A stretch of 64,000 nt of DNA from JBOZRQ01 sp050789255 (GTDB lineage Bacteria; Bacillota; Sulfobacillia; Symbiobacteriales; Symbiobacteriaceae): contig JBOZRQ010000025.1 of the NCBI GenBank assembly GCA_050789255.1, positions 245,254 through 309,253 on the forward strand, written 5' to 3'. The notes under the pieces were generated by a model, which made no database searches, had not been told where the DNA came from, and saw only the letters and a program-made list of their open reading frames with translations. Position numbers and translations under genes: made by a program. Within the stretch, counting starts at the first letter, position 1; every line of letters starts with the position of its first letter. This document shows, one piece after another, positions 52,149 through 60,857 of the stretch.

Positions 52149-53126
52149 ATGTGGCTCACCATTCTCTGGCTCTTCATCAAAGCGCTGATCCTCGGTGTGG
52201 TCCTGCTTACGTCCGCTGCGATCTTTCTGCTGGCCTTCCGTAAGGGAATGGGCTGGTTCCAGCTCCGCTACGGACCGAACCGCGTCGGCCCCTGGGGCCT
52301 CTTTCAGCCCATCGCCGACGTCGTGAAGATGCTTTTCAAGGAAGACATCGTGCCGGTCAACGCCGATCCGCTGGTCTTCCGTCTGGCCCCGATCGTAGCC
52401 TTCTTCACTTCGATCGCTTCCTGGGCGGTGATTCCGTGGGGTCCTTCGGACCCCCTCGCCGCCTACATCTCGGACGTGAACATCGGCATCCTCTTCGTGC
52501 TGGCGATCAGCTCGCTCTCCGTCTACGGCGTCGCCCTGGGCGGCTGGGCCTCCCAGTCCAAGTACTCGCTGCTGGGCTCCATGCGCTCCACGGCGCAGAT
52601 GATCAGCTACGAGCTCGCCATGGGCATGTCGGTGATCGGCGTCATCCTGATGTCGCAGAGCGTCAAGATCTCGGACATCGTGAACTCGCAGGCTGGCCTG
52701 TATAACGTCATCCCGCAGTTCATCGGTTTCATCGTCTTCTTCGTCTCGTCGCTGGCGGAAGCCGGTTGGACCCCCTTTGACCTGCCGGAAGGCGAAGCCG
52801 AGCTGGTCGGCGGCTACAACACCGAATACGCCGGTATGCGTTTCGGCCTGTTCTTCCTGACCGAGCTCTGCCACGCCATCACGGCGGCCGCCATGATCAG
52901 CCTGCTCTATCTGGGCGGCTGGAACCGGATCTTCATTTTCGAGTGGATGCCCGGCACCCTGGCGTTCATCCTGAAGGTCGCCCTGCTCCTGTTCGTCTTC
53001 ATCTGGATCCGTTCCACGCTGCCCCGGTTCCGGTACGACAAGCTGATGAACTTCGGCTGGAAGGTCCTGCTGCCGATGGCGGCGCTCAACCTGGTCGGCA
53101 CCGCGATCTGGGTCGCACTCGCTTAA
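52149..53126 (+). CDS. nuoH: NADH-quinone oxidoreductase subunit H
   Basis: Membrane subunit that closes the quinone chamber. 325 residues, eight membrane helices, with FQLRYGPNRVGPWGLFQPIAD and FDLPEGEAELVGGYNTEYAG, both very conserved. The ATG at 52149 is chosen as it begins the first helix; the upstream in-frame ATG lies in nuoG. Confidence 0.96.
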   Translation: MWLTILWLFIKALILGVVLLTSAAIFLLAFRKGMGWFQLRYGPNRVGPWGLFQPIADVVKMLFKEDIVPVNADPLVFRLAPIVAFFTSIASWAVIPWGPSDPLAAYISDVNIGILFVLAISSLSVYGVALGGWASQSKYSLLGSMRSTAQMISYELAMGMSVIGVILMSQSVKISDIVNSQAGLYNVIPQFIGFIVFFVSSLAEAGWTPFDLPEGEAELVGGYNTEYAGMRFGLFFLTELCHAITAAAMISLLYLGGWNRIFIFEWMPGTLAFILKVALLLFVFIWIRSTLPRFRYDKLMNFGWKVLLPMAALNLVGTAIWVALA

Positions 53127-53150
53127 CCCGAGGGGAGGTACAGAGTTTCG

Positions 53151-53639
53151 ATGCTGAAGGAACTTGCTATCGGTCTTGGGACCACGCTGAAAGTGCTTTT
53201 CCGCGGTGAGCGCAAGACCATTTCCTACCCCGAGGTGAAGAAGCAGCGGGCGGCCCGCTTCCATGGCCGCCACGAGCTGCGCACGTACGAGAACGGTCTT
53301 GAGATGTGCGTAGGCTGCGAGCTCTGCCAGGTCGCCTGCCCGGCGGCTGCGATTACGGTCATGGGGGCGGAGAACGATCCCCAGAACCCGCACAGCCCCG
53401 GCGAGCGTTACGGCTACAAGTACCAGGTCGACCTGCTGCGCTGCATCTTCTGCGGCATGTGCGAGGAGGCCTGCCCGACCGAGTGCCTGCACCTAACGCA
53501 GGACTTCGAGCTCGCCAACTTCACCCGGGAGTCGCTGATTCTGCAGAAGGATCAGCTGGTCAACCGGAATCCCTCCGGCTTCAAGGTCCCTGCGGCCGTC
53601 TATCCGAAGTTTGAGGGCCGTAAGGTGGTGAAGGCATGA
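53151..53639 (+). CDS. nuoI: NADH-quinone oxidoreductase subunit I
   Basis: Ferredoxin-like subunit with clusters N6a and N6b. 162 residues with two 4Fe-4S motifs, CVGCELCQVACPAAAI and CIFCGMCEEACPTECL. ATG at 53151 with aggggaggt upstream. Overlaps nuoJ by 4 bases. Confidence 0.96.
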   Translation: MLKELAIGLGTTLKVLFRGERKTISYPEVKKQRAARFHGRHELRTYENGLEMCVGCELCQVACPAAAITVMGAENDPQNPHSPGERYGYKYQVDLLRCIFCGMCEEACPTECLHLTQDFELANFTRESLILQKDQLVNRNPSGFKVPAAVYPKFEGRKVVKA

Positions 53640-54145
53640 GCGTTCTGTTTATCATCGCCGGCCTTCTCGCCCTGGCGGGCGGGTTGGGCGTCGTGCTTGC
53701 CAAGACGCCTGTTCACCAGGTCCTCTCCATGATCCTGACCTTCATCGGCATGGCAGCGCTCTACCTGAGCCTGACCGCCGAGTTCCTGGCCGTCATGCAG
53801 ATCATCGTCTACGGCGGCGCCATCATGGTGCTCTTCCTGTTCGTGATCACGCTGCTGACGGTCGGCACGCAAGCGATCGAGCACGATCACGGCAAGCTGA
53901 GCGGCCAGAGCCTGGCCGGCTGGTCGGTCGGCGGCGCGATCCTGCTGATGCTCGCCATCGTCGGCCTGGTTGGCACCAAGTCCCCCGCGGTTGCGAACAT
54001 CGATGCGAACGTATTCGGCGGCGTGAAGCACTTCGGTCACGAGCTGCTGACCACCCACATGCTTCCCTTTGAGTTGACCGCATTCGTGCTCATGGTGGCC
54101 GTGATCGGCGTGATCATTCTCGTCGGCCGGCACGAAACCAAGTAG
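53636..54145 (+). CDS. nuoJ: NADH-quinone oxidoreductase subunit J
   Basis: Membrane subunit of the proton channel region. 169 residues, five helices, with the family segment FLAVMQIIVYGGAIMVLFLFVI. ATG overlapping the nuoI stop. Complete. Confidence 0.94.
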   Translation: MSVLFIIAGLLALAGGLGVVLAKTPVHQVLSMILTFIGMAALYLSLTAEFLAVMQIIVYGGAIMVLFLFVITLLTVGTQAIEHDHGKLSGQSLAGWSVGGAILLMLAIVGLVGTKSPAVANIDANVFGGVKHFGHELLTTHMLPFELTAFVLMVAVIGVIILVGRHETK

Positions 54146-54160
54146 AGAGGAGAAGGAGCC

Positions 54161-54466
54161 ATGCCTGTTAGCATGAACGCTTATGTGGCCCTGGCAGCCG
54201 TTCTCTTCTCGCTGGGCGGCATCGGTGTGCTGACGCGGCGCAGCCCGCTGGCCATCCTGATGTGCGTTGAGCTGATGTGGAACGCTGCGAACCTGCTCTT
54301 TATCGCCTTTGCCCGGCAGCACGGCAACCTCGACGGCCACATCATGGCCTTCCTGGTGATCACCGTGGCGGCCGCCGAGGTGGCCATCGGTCTGGCGATT
54401 ATCGTCCTGATCTTCCGGAAGAAGGACGGCGCAGACGTCGACGACATTTCGGAGCTGAAGAACTAA
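54161..54466 (+). CDS. nuoK: NADH-quinone oxidoreductase subunit K
   Basis: Small antiporter-related (MrpC-like) membrane subunit. 101 residues, three helices. The conserved membrane glutamates are present: one in LMCVELMWNAANLLF and one in AAAEVAIGLAIIVLIF. ATG at 54161 after gagaaggag. Confidence 0.95.
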   Translation: MPVSMNAYVALAAVLFSLGGIGVLTRRSPLAILMCVELMWNAANLLFIAFARQHGNLDGHIMAFLVITVAAAEVAIGLAIIVLIFRKKDGADVDDISELKN

Positions 54467-54494
54467 CCACCCGCCGGAAGGATGTGACCCTGTC

Positions 54495-56438
54495 GTGAGC
54501 GCTCTCTTGATTGCTCTTATTGTGGTTCCGCTCCTGAGCGCGGCTGTCGTGGGCTACTTCCGGAACACCTGGTCCAAAAACCTGGTGTCCTGGGTGTCCT
54601 GCAGCTCCGTGTTCGCCGCCTTCCTTATGACCCTGGCCCTGTTCATGAACTTTCACGGCGAGCCGTTCCATGTGAAGCTGACTTCCATGGGCCCGGTGCT
54701 CCCCGAGTTCGGCCTCATGATGGACTCCCTGTCGCTCTGGTGGATGCTCGTGATCACGGGCTGCGGCTTCCTGATCCACCTGTACTCCACCGCCTATATG
54801 CATGATGATCCGTCCTTCGGCCGCTTTATGGCGAAGCTGAACTTCTTCATTTACGCCATGAGCCTGCTGGTGCTCTCGGACAACTTCATGGGCCTGCTGA
54901 TGGGCTGGGCCAACGTCGGTCTCGCCTCCTACATGCTGATCGGCTTCTACATTACCAAGCCGTCGGCATCAAGCGCCGCCATGAAGGCGTACGTGATGAA
55001 CACCATCGGTGAGGTCGGCATGATCGCCGGTATCGCCTTCATCTACAGCACCTTCGGCAGCCTCAAGTTCTCCGAGGTGTTCGAGAAGATCCACGCCGGC
55101 GAAGGCCACCAGATGCTGACCATGATCGGCCTCCTGCTGCTGGTCGGTGCGGTCGCCAAGTCGGCGCAGCTCGGCCTGCACACCTGGCTGCCCTACGCCA
55201 TGGAAGGCCCGACCCCGGTCTCCGCCCTGATCCACGCTGCGACGATGGTTACCGCCGGCGTCTACCTGGTCAGCCGTGCGTGGCCGATCTATGAGGCCTC
55301 GGCGACCGCCTCGCTGTGGGTCGCCTGGGTGGGTGGCCTCGGCGCTCTGGTGGGCGCCCTCATCGCCGCCGGCCAGAACGACATCAAGCGGGTGCTGGCC
55401 TTCTCGACCCTCTCGCAGATCGGCTACATGTTCCTGGGCAACGGCCTGGGCTACGCCACCCACGGCGCAGGCTACATCGCTGCCGACTTCCACTTCATGA
55501 CCCACGCCTTCTTCAAGGCCTGCCTCTTCCTGACCGCCGGCATCGTGGTGCACCACTACAACGGTGACCAGGACATCCGGCGCATGGGCGGCGCCTGGCA
55601 GAAGGATAAGTTCGCCGGGTGGATCTTCGCCATCGGCACCCTCGCCCTGATCGGCGTTCCCGGCTTCGCTGGGTTCTTCTCCAAGGACGAGATCCTGCTG
55701 GCGGCGTGGGACCAGAACATGCCCCTGTTCATCATCGGCGTGATCGCCGCCGGCCTGACCGCCTTCTACAACGTGCGCCTCTTCAGCCTGGTCTTCCTGG
55801 GCGAGCCCTACGTGGCCCAGGTCAAGCACCTCGGCAAGAAGAACGCCTCCGCCACCAAGAAGGCGCACCACGATGATCACGGTCATGGCCACGGCCATGA
55901 TGACCACCATCACCACGGCACCCCGTGGCAGCAGAAGGTCGCTGTCGGCATTCTGGCGGCGCTGTCGCTGGTCTCCGGCCTGGTGATCTTCCTGAGCCAC
56001 TACCAGGTGCACTTCCTGGAGACCGCGTTCCATGGCCTGGAGATTGAGGCCGAGGGCCTGAATCTCGTGGTGGCGGGCATCGCTACCGGTATGGCCATCG
56101 TGGGCGGCATCATCTCCTGGATGTGGTACCGCCCGAACGGCTCCCGCCGTGCCCTTGAGCTCGACCTGAACGCCAAGCCCGGCGCGCTGGTGAACATGCT
56201 CTACTTCGACGCCCTGTACGACTTCGTCGTCGTAACGCCCATGAAGGCGGTCGCCGAGTTCATCTCCGACGTGGCCGATGCCAAGATCGTCGACGGTTTC
56301 GTCAACGGTCTGGCGAAGCTCTCTGCCGGCCTCGGCGCTGAGCTGCGCACCATGCAGAACGGCATGATCCGTCGCTATGCGCTGTACGTATTCACTGGCG
56401 TCGCCCTGATGCTCGTCTACTTCATCGCTTACGTATAA
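54495..56438 (+). CDS. nuoL: NADH-quinone oxidoreductase subunit L
   Basis: Largest antiporter-like proton-pumping subunit, 647 residues, with the long amphipathic C-terminal helix. Typical segments: KSAQLGLHTWLP (Lys222), EGPTPVSALIHAATMVTAGVYL. Odd points: the segment usually read as GWEGVGL is GWANVGL here, so the conserved membrane glutamate is Ala139, and the D of the WLPDAM-type segment is Tyr234. A His/Asp-rich cytoplasmic insert (about 453-473, with HGHGHDDHHHHG) is also present. GTG start. The next gene is nuoN; nuoM is absent. Confidence 0.94.
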   Translation: MSALLIALIVVPLLSAAVVGYFRNTWSKNLVSWVSCSSVFAAFLMTLALFMNFHGEPFHVKLTSMGPVLPEFGLMMDSLSLWWMLVITGCGFLIHLYSTAYMHDDPSFGRFMAKLNFFIYAMSLLVLSDNFMGLLMGWANVGLASYMLIGFYITKPSASSAAMKAYVMNTIGEVGMIAGIAFIYSTFGSLKFSEVFEKIHAGEGHQMLTMIGLLLLVGAVAKSAQLGLHTWLPYAMEGPTPVSALIHAATMVTAGVYLVSRAWPIYEASATASLWVAWVGGLGALVGALIAAGQNDIKRVLAFSTLSQIGYMFLGNGLGYATHGAGYIAADFHFMTHAFFKACLFLTAGIVVHHYNGDQDIRRMGGAWQKDKFAGWIFAIGTLALIGVPGFAGFFSKDEILLAAWDQNMPLFIIGVIAAGLTAFYNVRLFSLVFLGEPYVAQVKHLGKKNASATKKAHHDDHGHGHGHDDHHHHGTPWQQKVAVGILAALSLVSGLVIFLSHYQVHFLETAFHGLEIEAEGLNLVVAGIATGMAIVGGIISWMWYRPNGSRRALELDLNAKPGALVNMLYFDALYDFVVVTPMKAVAEFISDVADAKIVDGFVNGLAKLSAGLGAELRTMQNGMIRRYALYVFTGVALMLVYFIAYV

Positions 56439-56471
56439 CTCCCGGCGGTAGTCTCCAAAGGAGGGCTCGCA

Positions 56472-57959
56472 GTGACTTTTGATCCTATCAACTTCACGGT
56501 CGCGGCGCCGCTCCTGGCGCTGGCCGCCGGGGCGCTCGTGATCCTGCTGCTCGACCTGCTGTTGCCGGCCAAACAGGCTCAGCCCTGGTGGTACATCTTC
56601 GGCGCCGGTTCGGTCGGCGTGGCCAGCTACTATGTGTGGAACAACTGGGGTACCGGACTGAAGGGCTTCGGCGGCGCCATGGTGTGGGACCAGCTGGCTC
56701 AGGCCTTCGCTGTCGTCCTGCTCCTGACCACCTTCCTGACGATTCTCCTGGCGGTCACCCGCAGCGAGAGCGACAAGTCCGGCTACCTCGCCCTGCTCCT
56801 GTGGGCGGCCATGGGCATGCTGGTCATGGTCTCCGCCGGCAACCTGCTGACGATCTTCCTGGGCCTTGAGATCCTCTCCCTGGCGCTGTACGTGGCCGTG
56901 GCCTACGATCCGGCCCGCCAGCAGGCCAAGGAGGCGGCGCTGAAGTACTTCGTGCTCGGCTCCGCAGCCTCGGGCTTCATCCTCTTCGGTTTCGCCCTGA
57001 TCTACGGCGTTACCGGCACCATGGACCTGGCGCTTCTGACCAAGGCCAGCATGGCGGCCGGCGGCCTGTACTACAAGGTCGGCATCGGCATGGCGCTGGT
57101 GGGCTTCGCCTTCAAGCTGGCCCTGGTGCCGTTCCATGCCTGGGCGCCGGACGTCTACCAGGGCGCCCCGACCCCGACCACGGCCTTCATGTCGGTCGGC
57201 ACGAAAACGGCGGCCTTCGCCGTGCTGGGCCGGTTCCTGCTGGCCGTGCTGCCCCCGATTAACGCCGACAAGTACCTGCTGCCCCTGGCCGTCGTGGCCC
57301 TGCTGAGCATGATCGGCGGCAGCACGGTGGGCATCTGGCAGAACGACCTGAAGCGCCTGATGGCTTACTCGGGCATCGCCAACGCCGGCTACCTGATTAT
57401 GGCGATCGTGGGCCTGCAGAGCGGCGGCATGACCAGCGCTGCCTACTACATGGCTGCGTACGCCTTTACCGCCATGGGCATCTTTGCCGTGATCCTGCGG
57501 CTGGAGGCTGACGGCGTGGAGGGCTCTACGCTCAGCGGCCTCTCTGGCTTGTACTACAAGCGGCCGGCGCTCGCTGCCGCCATGTCGCTCTTCATGTTCG
57601 CCCTCGTGGGCCTGCCGCCCGCAGGCGGCTTCATGGGCAAGTTCATGCTGGCCAAGGCCGCGGTGGCGGGCATCTCCGCCGGTCCGCTGAACGCCTGGCT
57701 GGTGCTGATCGGCCTGTTCGTCTCCTCGGGCATTTCGGCGTACGTTTACCTCCGGGTGATTGGCGCCATGTTCAAGAAGCCGGCCGAGGAACCGGCTGCG
57801 CTGATGGCCGGCGCCGAAGAGGGGCCCCTGGCCTTCTCGAAGGAGACCGTCACCTACGCCGTGGAGGCCGTGCTGGTCATCGCCGTGGTGGGCACGATTT
57901 GGCTGGGCCTCTTCCCCGGCGGCGTGGTCAGCCTGCTGAGCACGGCGATCGGCAAGTAG
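56472..57959 (+). CDS. nuoN: NADH-quinone oxidoreductase subunit N
   Basis: Antiporter-like proton-pumping subunit, 495 residues, about fourteen membrane helices. The key glutamate (FLGLEILSLALY) and lysine (FKLALVPFHAWAPD) are both present, unlike in NuoL. PTPTTAFMSVGTKTAAFA and LMAYSGIANAGYLIM mark it as NuoN rather than NuoM. GTG start with aaaggag upstream. Last gene of the operon; a terminator follows. Confidence 0.95.
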   Translation: MTFDPINFTVAAPLLALAAGALVILLLDLLLPAKQAQPWWYIFGAGSVGVASYYVWNNWGTGLKGFGGAMVWDQLAQAFAVVLLLTTFLTILLAVTRSESDKSGYLALLLWAAMGMLVMVSAGNLLTIFLGLEILSLALYVAVAYDPARQQAKEAALKYFVLGSAASGFILFGFALIYGVTGTMDLALLTKASMAAGGLYYKVGIGMALVGFAFKLALVPFHAWAPDVYQGAPTPTTAFMSVGTKTAAFAVLGRFLLAVLPPINADKYLLPLAVVALLSMIGGSTVGIWQNDLKRLMAYSGIANAGYLIMAIVGLQSGGMTSAAYYMAAYAFTAMGIFAVILRLEADGVEGSTLSGLSGLYYKRPALAAAMSLFMFALVGLPPAGGFMGKFMLAKAAVAGISAGPLNAWLVLIGLFVSSGISAYVYLRVIGAMFKKPAEEPAALMAGAEEGPLAFSKETVTYAVEAVLVIAVVGTIWLGLFPGGVVSLLSTAIGK

Positions 57960-57981
57960 CCGTCCGATACGATCTGAACAC

Positions 57982-58010
57982 GGGCAGGGGAAAATCTCCC
58001 CTGCCCTTTC
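57982..58010 (+). terminator. Intrinsic terminator of the nuo operon
   Basis: Perfect 10-base stem (gggcagggga and complement), 5-base loop, then tttctgtttt. Confidence 0.9.
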
Positions 58011-58091
58011 TGTTTTGGCAGGATTACTTTCATGTGCTCATGTATCTAGATAGAACGGTTTCACGAAACCTTCTTTTGGGGGTTTACAACG

Positions 58092-58913
58092 ATGTTGATC
58101 CGTTGGACCAGACCCGGAGAAAAGGATTCTTACACCGCCTGCATCGAGACCGCCGGCATGTCGCAGACCCCTGCGCAGGTCGCCTTCTATCTGGAAAACG
58201 TTCTGATCGGTACATACGTAGCCGAGGATGACGGGCGTATCGTGGGTACCGGTAGCTGCATTGCCTACGCCGGCGGGACCGGGTGGATCGGCCTGATCAC
58301 GGTTTTGCCTGAGTTTCGCGGCAAGGGCCTGGGCCGGGCCCTCACGGAGTGGGGGATTGGGGCGCTGCGGGAGAAGGTCACCAAAACAGTCGTCCTGGCC
58401 GCATCTGCGATGGGGCGCCCGATTTATGAGAAGCTGGGGTTTGAGGTGGTCGGGGAGTACCTGACCATGGCCGGCCACGGGCTGACCCATCCGCCCAGGG
58501 ATGCACGCCTGCGCCCCATGTTCAGCCACGACTGGCCCGAGATCGAGGCGCTGGATCTCAGCGCGACCGGCGAGCAGCGCGGCGAGCTGTTAAAGTCGAT
58601 GCCGACGGGCTATGTCCTGGTGGGCAACGACGGCCGCTTCACCGGCTTTCACATCGCAGCGCCGTGGGGGGGCGGCGGCTCGGTGGCGGCAGATCCCGAG
58701 GCGGGGCGGATCATGATCGACCTGGCCCGGTCCTTGCGCGGGGAGCAGGCGATGCGGCTCTTTGTGCCCGCTGCGAACACGGAGGCGGTGAGCTACCTGG
58801 CGGCCAGTGGGTTTGAGGTAGCCAAGCGCACCACGCACATGGTGTTGGGGCCGAGCCTGTCGCCCTTCGCGCCGGAGCGAATCTGGGGGGCGTTCAGCCT
58901 GGGGCTGGGCTAA
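58092..58913 (+). CDS. GNAT family N-acetyltransferase (tandem domain)
   Basis: 273 residues. The N-terminal GNAT domain is clear: WIGLITVLPEFRGKGLGRALTEW holds the acetyl-CoA loop (RGKGLG), followed by GRPIYEKLGFEVVGEY. The second half (about 145-273) has a weaker but similar strand-helix pattern and ends with AASGFEVAKRTTHMVLG, as in two-domain GNAT proteins whose C-terminal domain shapes the substrate site. ATG at 58092. Monocistronic. Substrate unknown. Confidence 0.88.
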   Translation: MLIRWTRPGEKDSYTACIETAGMSQTPAQVAFYLENVLIGTYVAEDDGRIVGTGSCIAYAGGTGWIGLITVLPEFRGKGLGRALTEWGIGALREKVTKTVVLAASAMGRPIYEKLGFEVVGEYLTMAGHGLTHPPRDARLRPMFSHDWPEIEALDLSATGEQRGELLKSMPTGYVLVGNDGRFTGFHIAAPWGGGGSVAADPEAGRIMIDLARSLRGEQAMRLFVPAANTEAVSYLAASGFEVAKRTTHMVLGPSLSPFAPERIWGAFSLGLG

Positions 58914-58975
58914 GCGCTGACCGACCAGCGTAGTTGTAGAGTGGCCAGGCAGTACTACTAGTGGGAGGCACGTGG

Positions 58976-60025
58976 ATGAGTTTGACCGATCTCTTGTTGC
59001 TTGGTATTCCGGTTGCACTGTGGGCCGAGTACATCGCCCACCAGCCCATCATCGCCTTCGCCGCCTCCGCACTGGCCGTACTGCGTCTGGCCAACTGGAT
59101 GGGCCACGCCACCGAGCAGGTCGCGATCCACAGCGGCCCGCGGCTGGGCGGCTTCCTGAACGGCACCTTCGGCAACGCCGCTGAGCTGATCATCGTCATC
59201 CTGGCGGTGCAGCGGGGGCTGTTCGACGTGGTCAAGGCCTCGATCACGGGTTCGATCATCGGCAACGCCCTGCTTGTGTTGGGCGCCGCTGCCCTGGCAG
59301 GCGGCCTGAAGCATCAGCAGCAGCGCTTCAACCAGAACGTGGCGCGCTTTAACGCCAGCCTCATGTTCGTCACGGTCACGGCGCTGGTCGTGCCGGCGAT
59401 CTTTCACCAGAGCCGCCCCGCCATCTCAAACACCGGCCTGACCAGTCTGAGCCTGATCGCCGCGCTGGTGCTGCTGGCGATCTACGCAGCAAGCCTGATC
59501 TTCAGCTTCCGCACCCACGCTCATCTGTTCCACACGGCCGGGGGCCACGGCGACCACGCTGAATGGTCGAAGGGGAAGGCCTACGGCATTCTGGCGCTCT
59601 CCACCGTGATGGTGGTGCTGATGTCGGAGGTGCTGGTCGGCTCGATCGAGCCCGTCATTCATCAGTTGGGCTGGTCGGAGCTGTTCGTGGGCGTGGTGGT
59701 GGTCGCCCTGGTCGGCAACGCAGCCGAGCACTCCACGGCGATCTTGATGGCGATGAAGGGAAACATGGACGTGGCCGTGGAGATCTCCGTGGGGTCGACC
59801 ACGCAGATCGCCATGCTGGTGGCACCGGTTGCTGTACTGGTCTCCTGGATGTTCGGGCGCCCGATGTCGCTGGAGTTCATCCCGGCGGAGCTGGTCTCGA
59901 TCCTGGTGGCTGTGCTCACGGTCAACCAGGTGACCCGGGACGGCGAGAGTAACTGGCTCGAGGGCCTGCTGCTGCTCGGCGCCTATGCGATCATGGCGAC
60001 GGCGTTCTTCTTCATACCGGCGTAA
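58976..60025 (+). CDS. cax: Ca2+/H+ antiporter, CAX family
   Basis: Cation exchanger of the cytoplasmic membrane, exporting Ca2+ against protons. 349 residues, about eleven helices, with the two signature alpha-repeats GTFGNAAELIIVI and VALVGNAAEHSTAI, each bearing the transport glutamate, separated by a His-rich cytoplasmic loop (THAHLFHTAGGHGDHAEW). ATG at 58976 chosen because gtgggagg ends 7 bases upstream. Followed by a strong terminator. Confidence 0.94.
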   Translation: MSLTDLLLLGIPVALWAEYIAHQPIIAFAASALAVLRLANWMGHATEQVAIHSGPRLGGFLNGTFGNAAELIIVILAVQRGLFDVVKASITGSIIGNALLVLGAAALAGGLKHQQQRFNQNVARFNASLMFVTVTALVVPAIFHQSRPAISNTGLTSLSLIAALVLLAIYAASLIFSFRTHAHLFHTAGGHGDHAEWSKGKAYGILALSTVMVVLMSEVLVGSIEPVIHQLGWSELFVGVVVVALVGNAAEHSTAILMAMKGNMDVAVEISVGSTTQIAMLVAPVAVLVSWMFGRPMSLEFIPAELVSILVAVLTVNQVTRDGESNWLEGLLLLGAYAIMATAFFFIPA

Positions 60026-60029
60026 GGCG

Positions 60030-60059
60030 AAAGCCACCCCTGGGCTCAGGGGTGGCTTT
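60030..60059. terminator. Bidirectional terminator shared by cax and the convergent gene
   Basis: Perfect 13-base stem (aaagccacccctg and complement) with a ggct loop. The stop codon of the reverse-strand gene (60046-60048) falls inside the hairpin, so its last codons form one arm. Confidence 0.88.
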
Positions 60060-60486
60060 CTTCTTTGAGTTTGCGGGGGACGCTGACACGCTGGTTCAGC
60101 GGGAAGACGAAGACGGTGACACCTGCGATCTCCTTGGGGTACGGGGTGACGTTGAACTGCCGGTCGGCCGGGACTTTGAGGCTGAGCTTGCGCAGCGGGC
60201 GCCAGAAGTTGAACATGCCGGCGTTGTGGGTGCCGTACCGGCGCACTTCCACGGCGCCTTCCTCGTCTGCTTCGGCCTTGGCGACCAAGACATCGCCCGT
60301 GGATACATTGGTGGAGGTTTTGATGTAGGCCAGGACGCCGCCGAACGCCTTCTCCATGGCCAGCGTGAGGGCGGTGGTCAGGAAGAGGCTGGTTTCGCGG
60401 ATGTGGCCTTCTTTGGGAGCCAGCTCCTCTTTGGTCTCCGTGTCCCATACCAACCGGTGATCCAGGTTGAGCGCCTCATGAACCAT
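60046..60486 (-). CDS. Hypothetical protein (146 aa)
   Basis: Not recognised. Soluble, beginning MVHEALNLDHRLVWDTETKEEL, with a helical middle (LFLTTALTLAMEKAFGGVLAYI), and a basic C-terminal part containing FNFWRPLRKLSLKVP and VTVFVFPLNQRV. Start at 60486 is chosen because gaggagg lies 7 bases upstream; an earlier in-frame ATG at 60519 has no site. Single gene, convergent with cax. Confidence 0.65.
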   Translation of the reverse strand: MVHEALNLDHRLVWDTETKEELAPKEGHIRETSLFLTTALTLAMEKAFGGVLAYIKTSTNVSTGDVLVAKAEADEEGAVEVRRYGTHNAGMFNFWRPLRKLSLKVPADRQFNVTPYPKEIAGVTVFVFPLNQRVSVPRKLKEESHP

Positions 60487-60857
60487 CTGTGTTCCTCCTC
60501 GGAAGGTGATGAATGTCATCTAGATATACGAATAAGGCAGCAGAAGGTTCGAATAGAGCTCGTCGAAATGAGAAGAAACGACCGATAAAGGAAAATAATG
60601 GTCGATATGGAGGGCGTATTGGAGCTTGCGAATCACCGTGAATCAGCCAGAAAGGGCTCGGACGGTGGTGGGAGTCACCGCCGAAGCGGGTCTGCAGTGA
60701 CGCGCGTTCTCGGTAATCCGACGCTAACTCCTTGAGGGCGGTCACCAAAGGCTCGAAACTGTCTAGGTGCCGGCGACGACCCGGCTGGAAATTCGCGGTG
60801 AATCGCGAAAGAGACCCCGAGCTGCGACGTAGGTCACAGCACGGGGCCTCTTGTTTG
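60487..60857. other. 371-base region without a convincing gene, with a reverse-strand terminator
   Basis: It contains the upstream region of the reverse-strand hypothetical gene and, at about 60806-60850, a hairpin (gagaccccg with cggggcctc, interior part also pairing) whose reverse-strand side is followed by ctctttcg; this is the likely terminator of the S9 peptidase gene. Another small stem, ttcgcg/cgcgaa (60792-60809), is next to it. A reverse-strand open frame across the region (60476-60865) has no ribosome site and no recognisable domain, so I do not call it a gene. Confidence 0.5.

Noticed and set aside
54969..57137. Reverse-strand long frame across nuoL and nuoN
   Set aside because: Spans two unmistakable forward genes and their gap; product is a charged low-complexity string.
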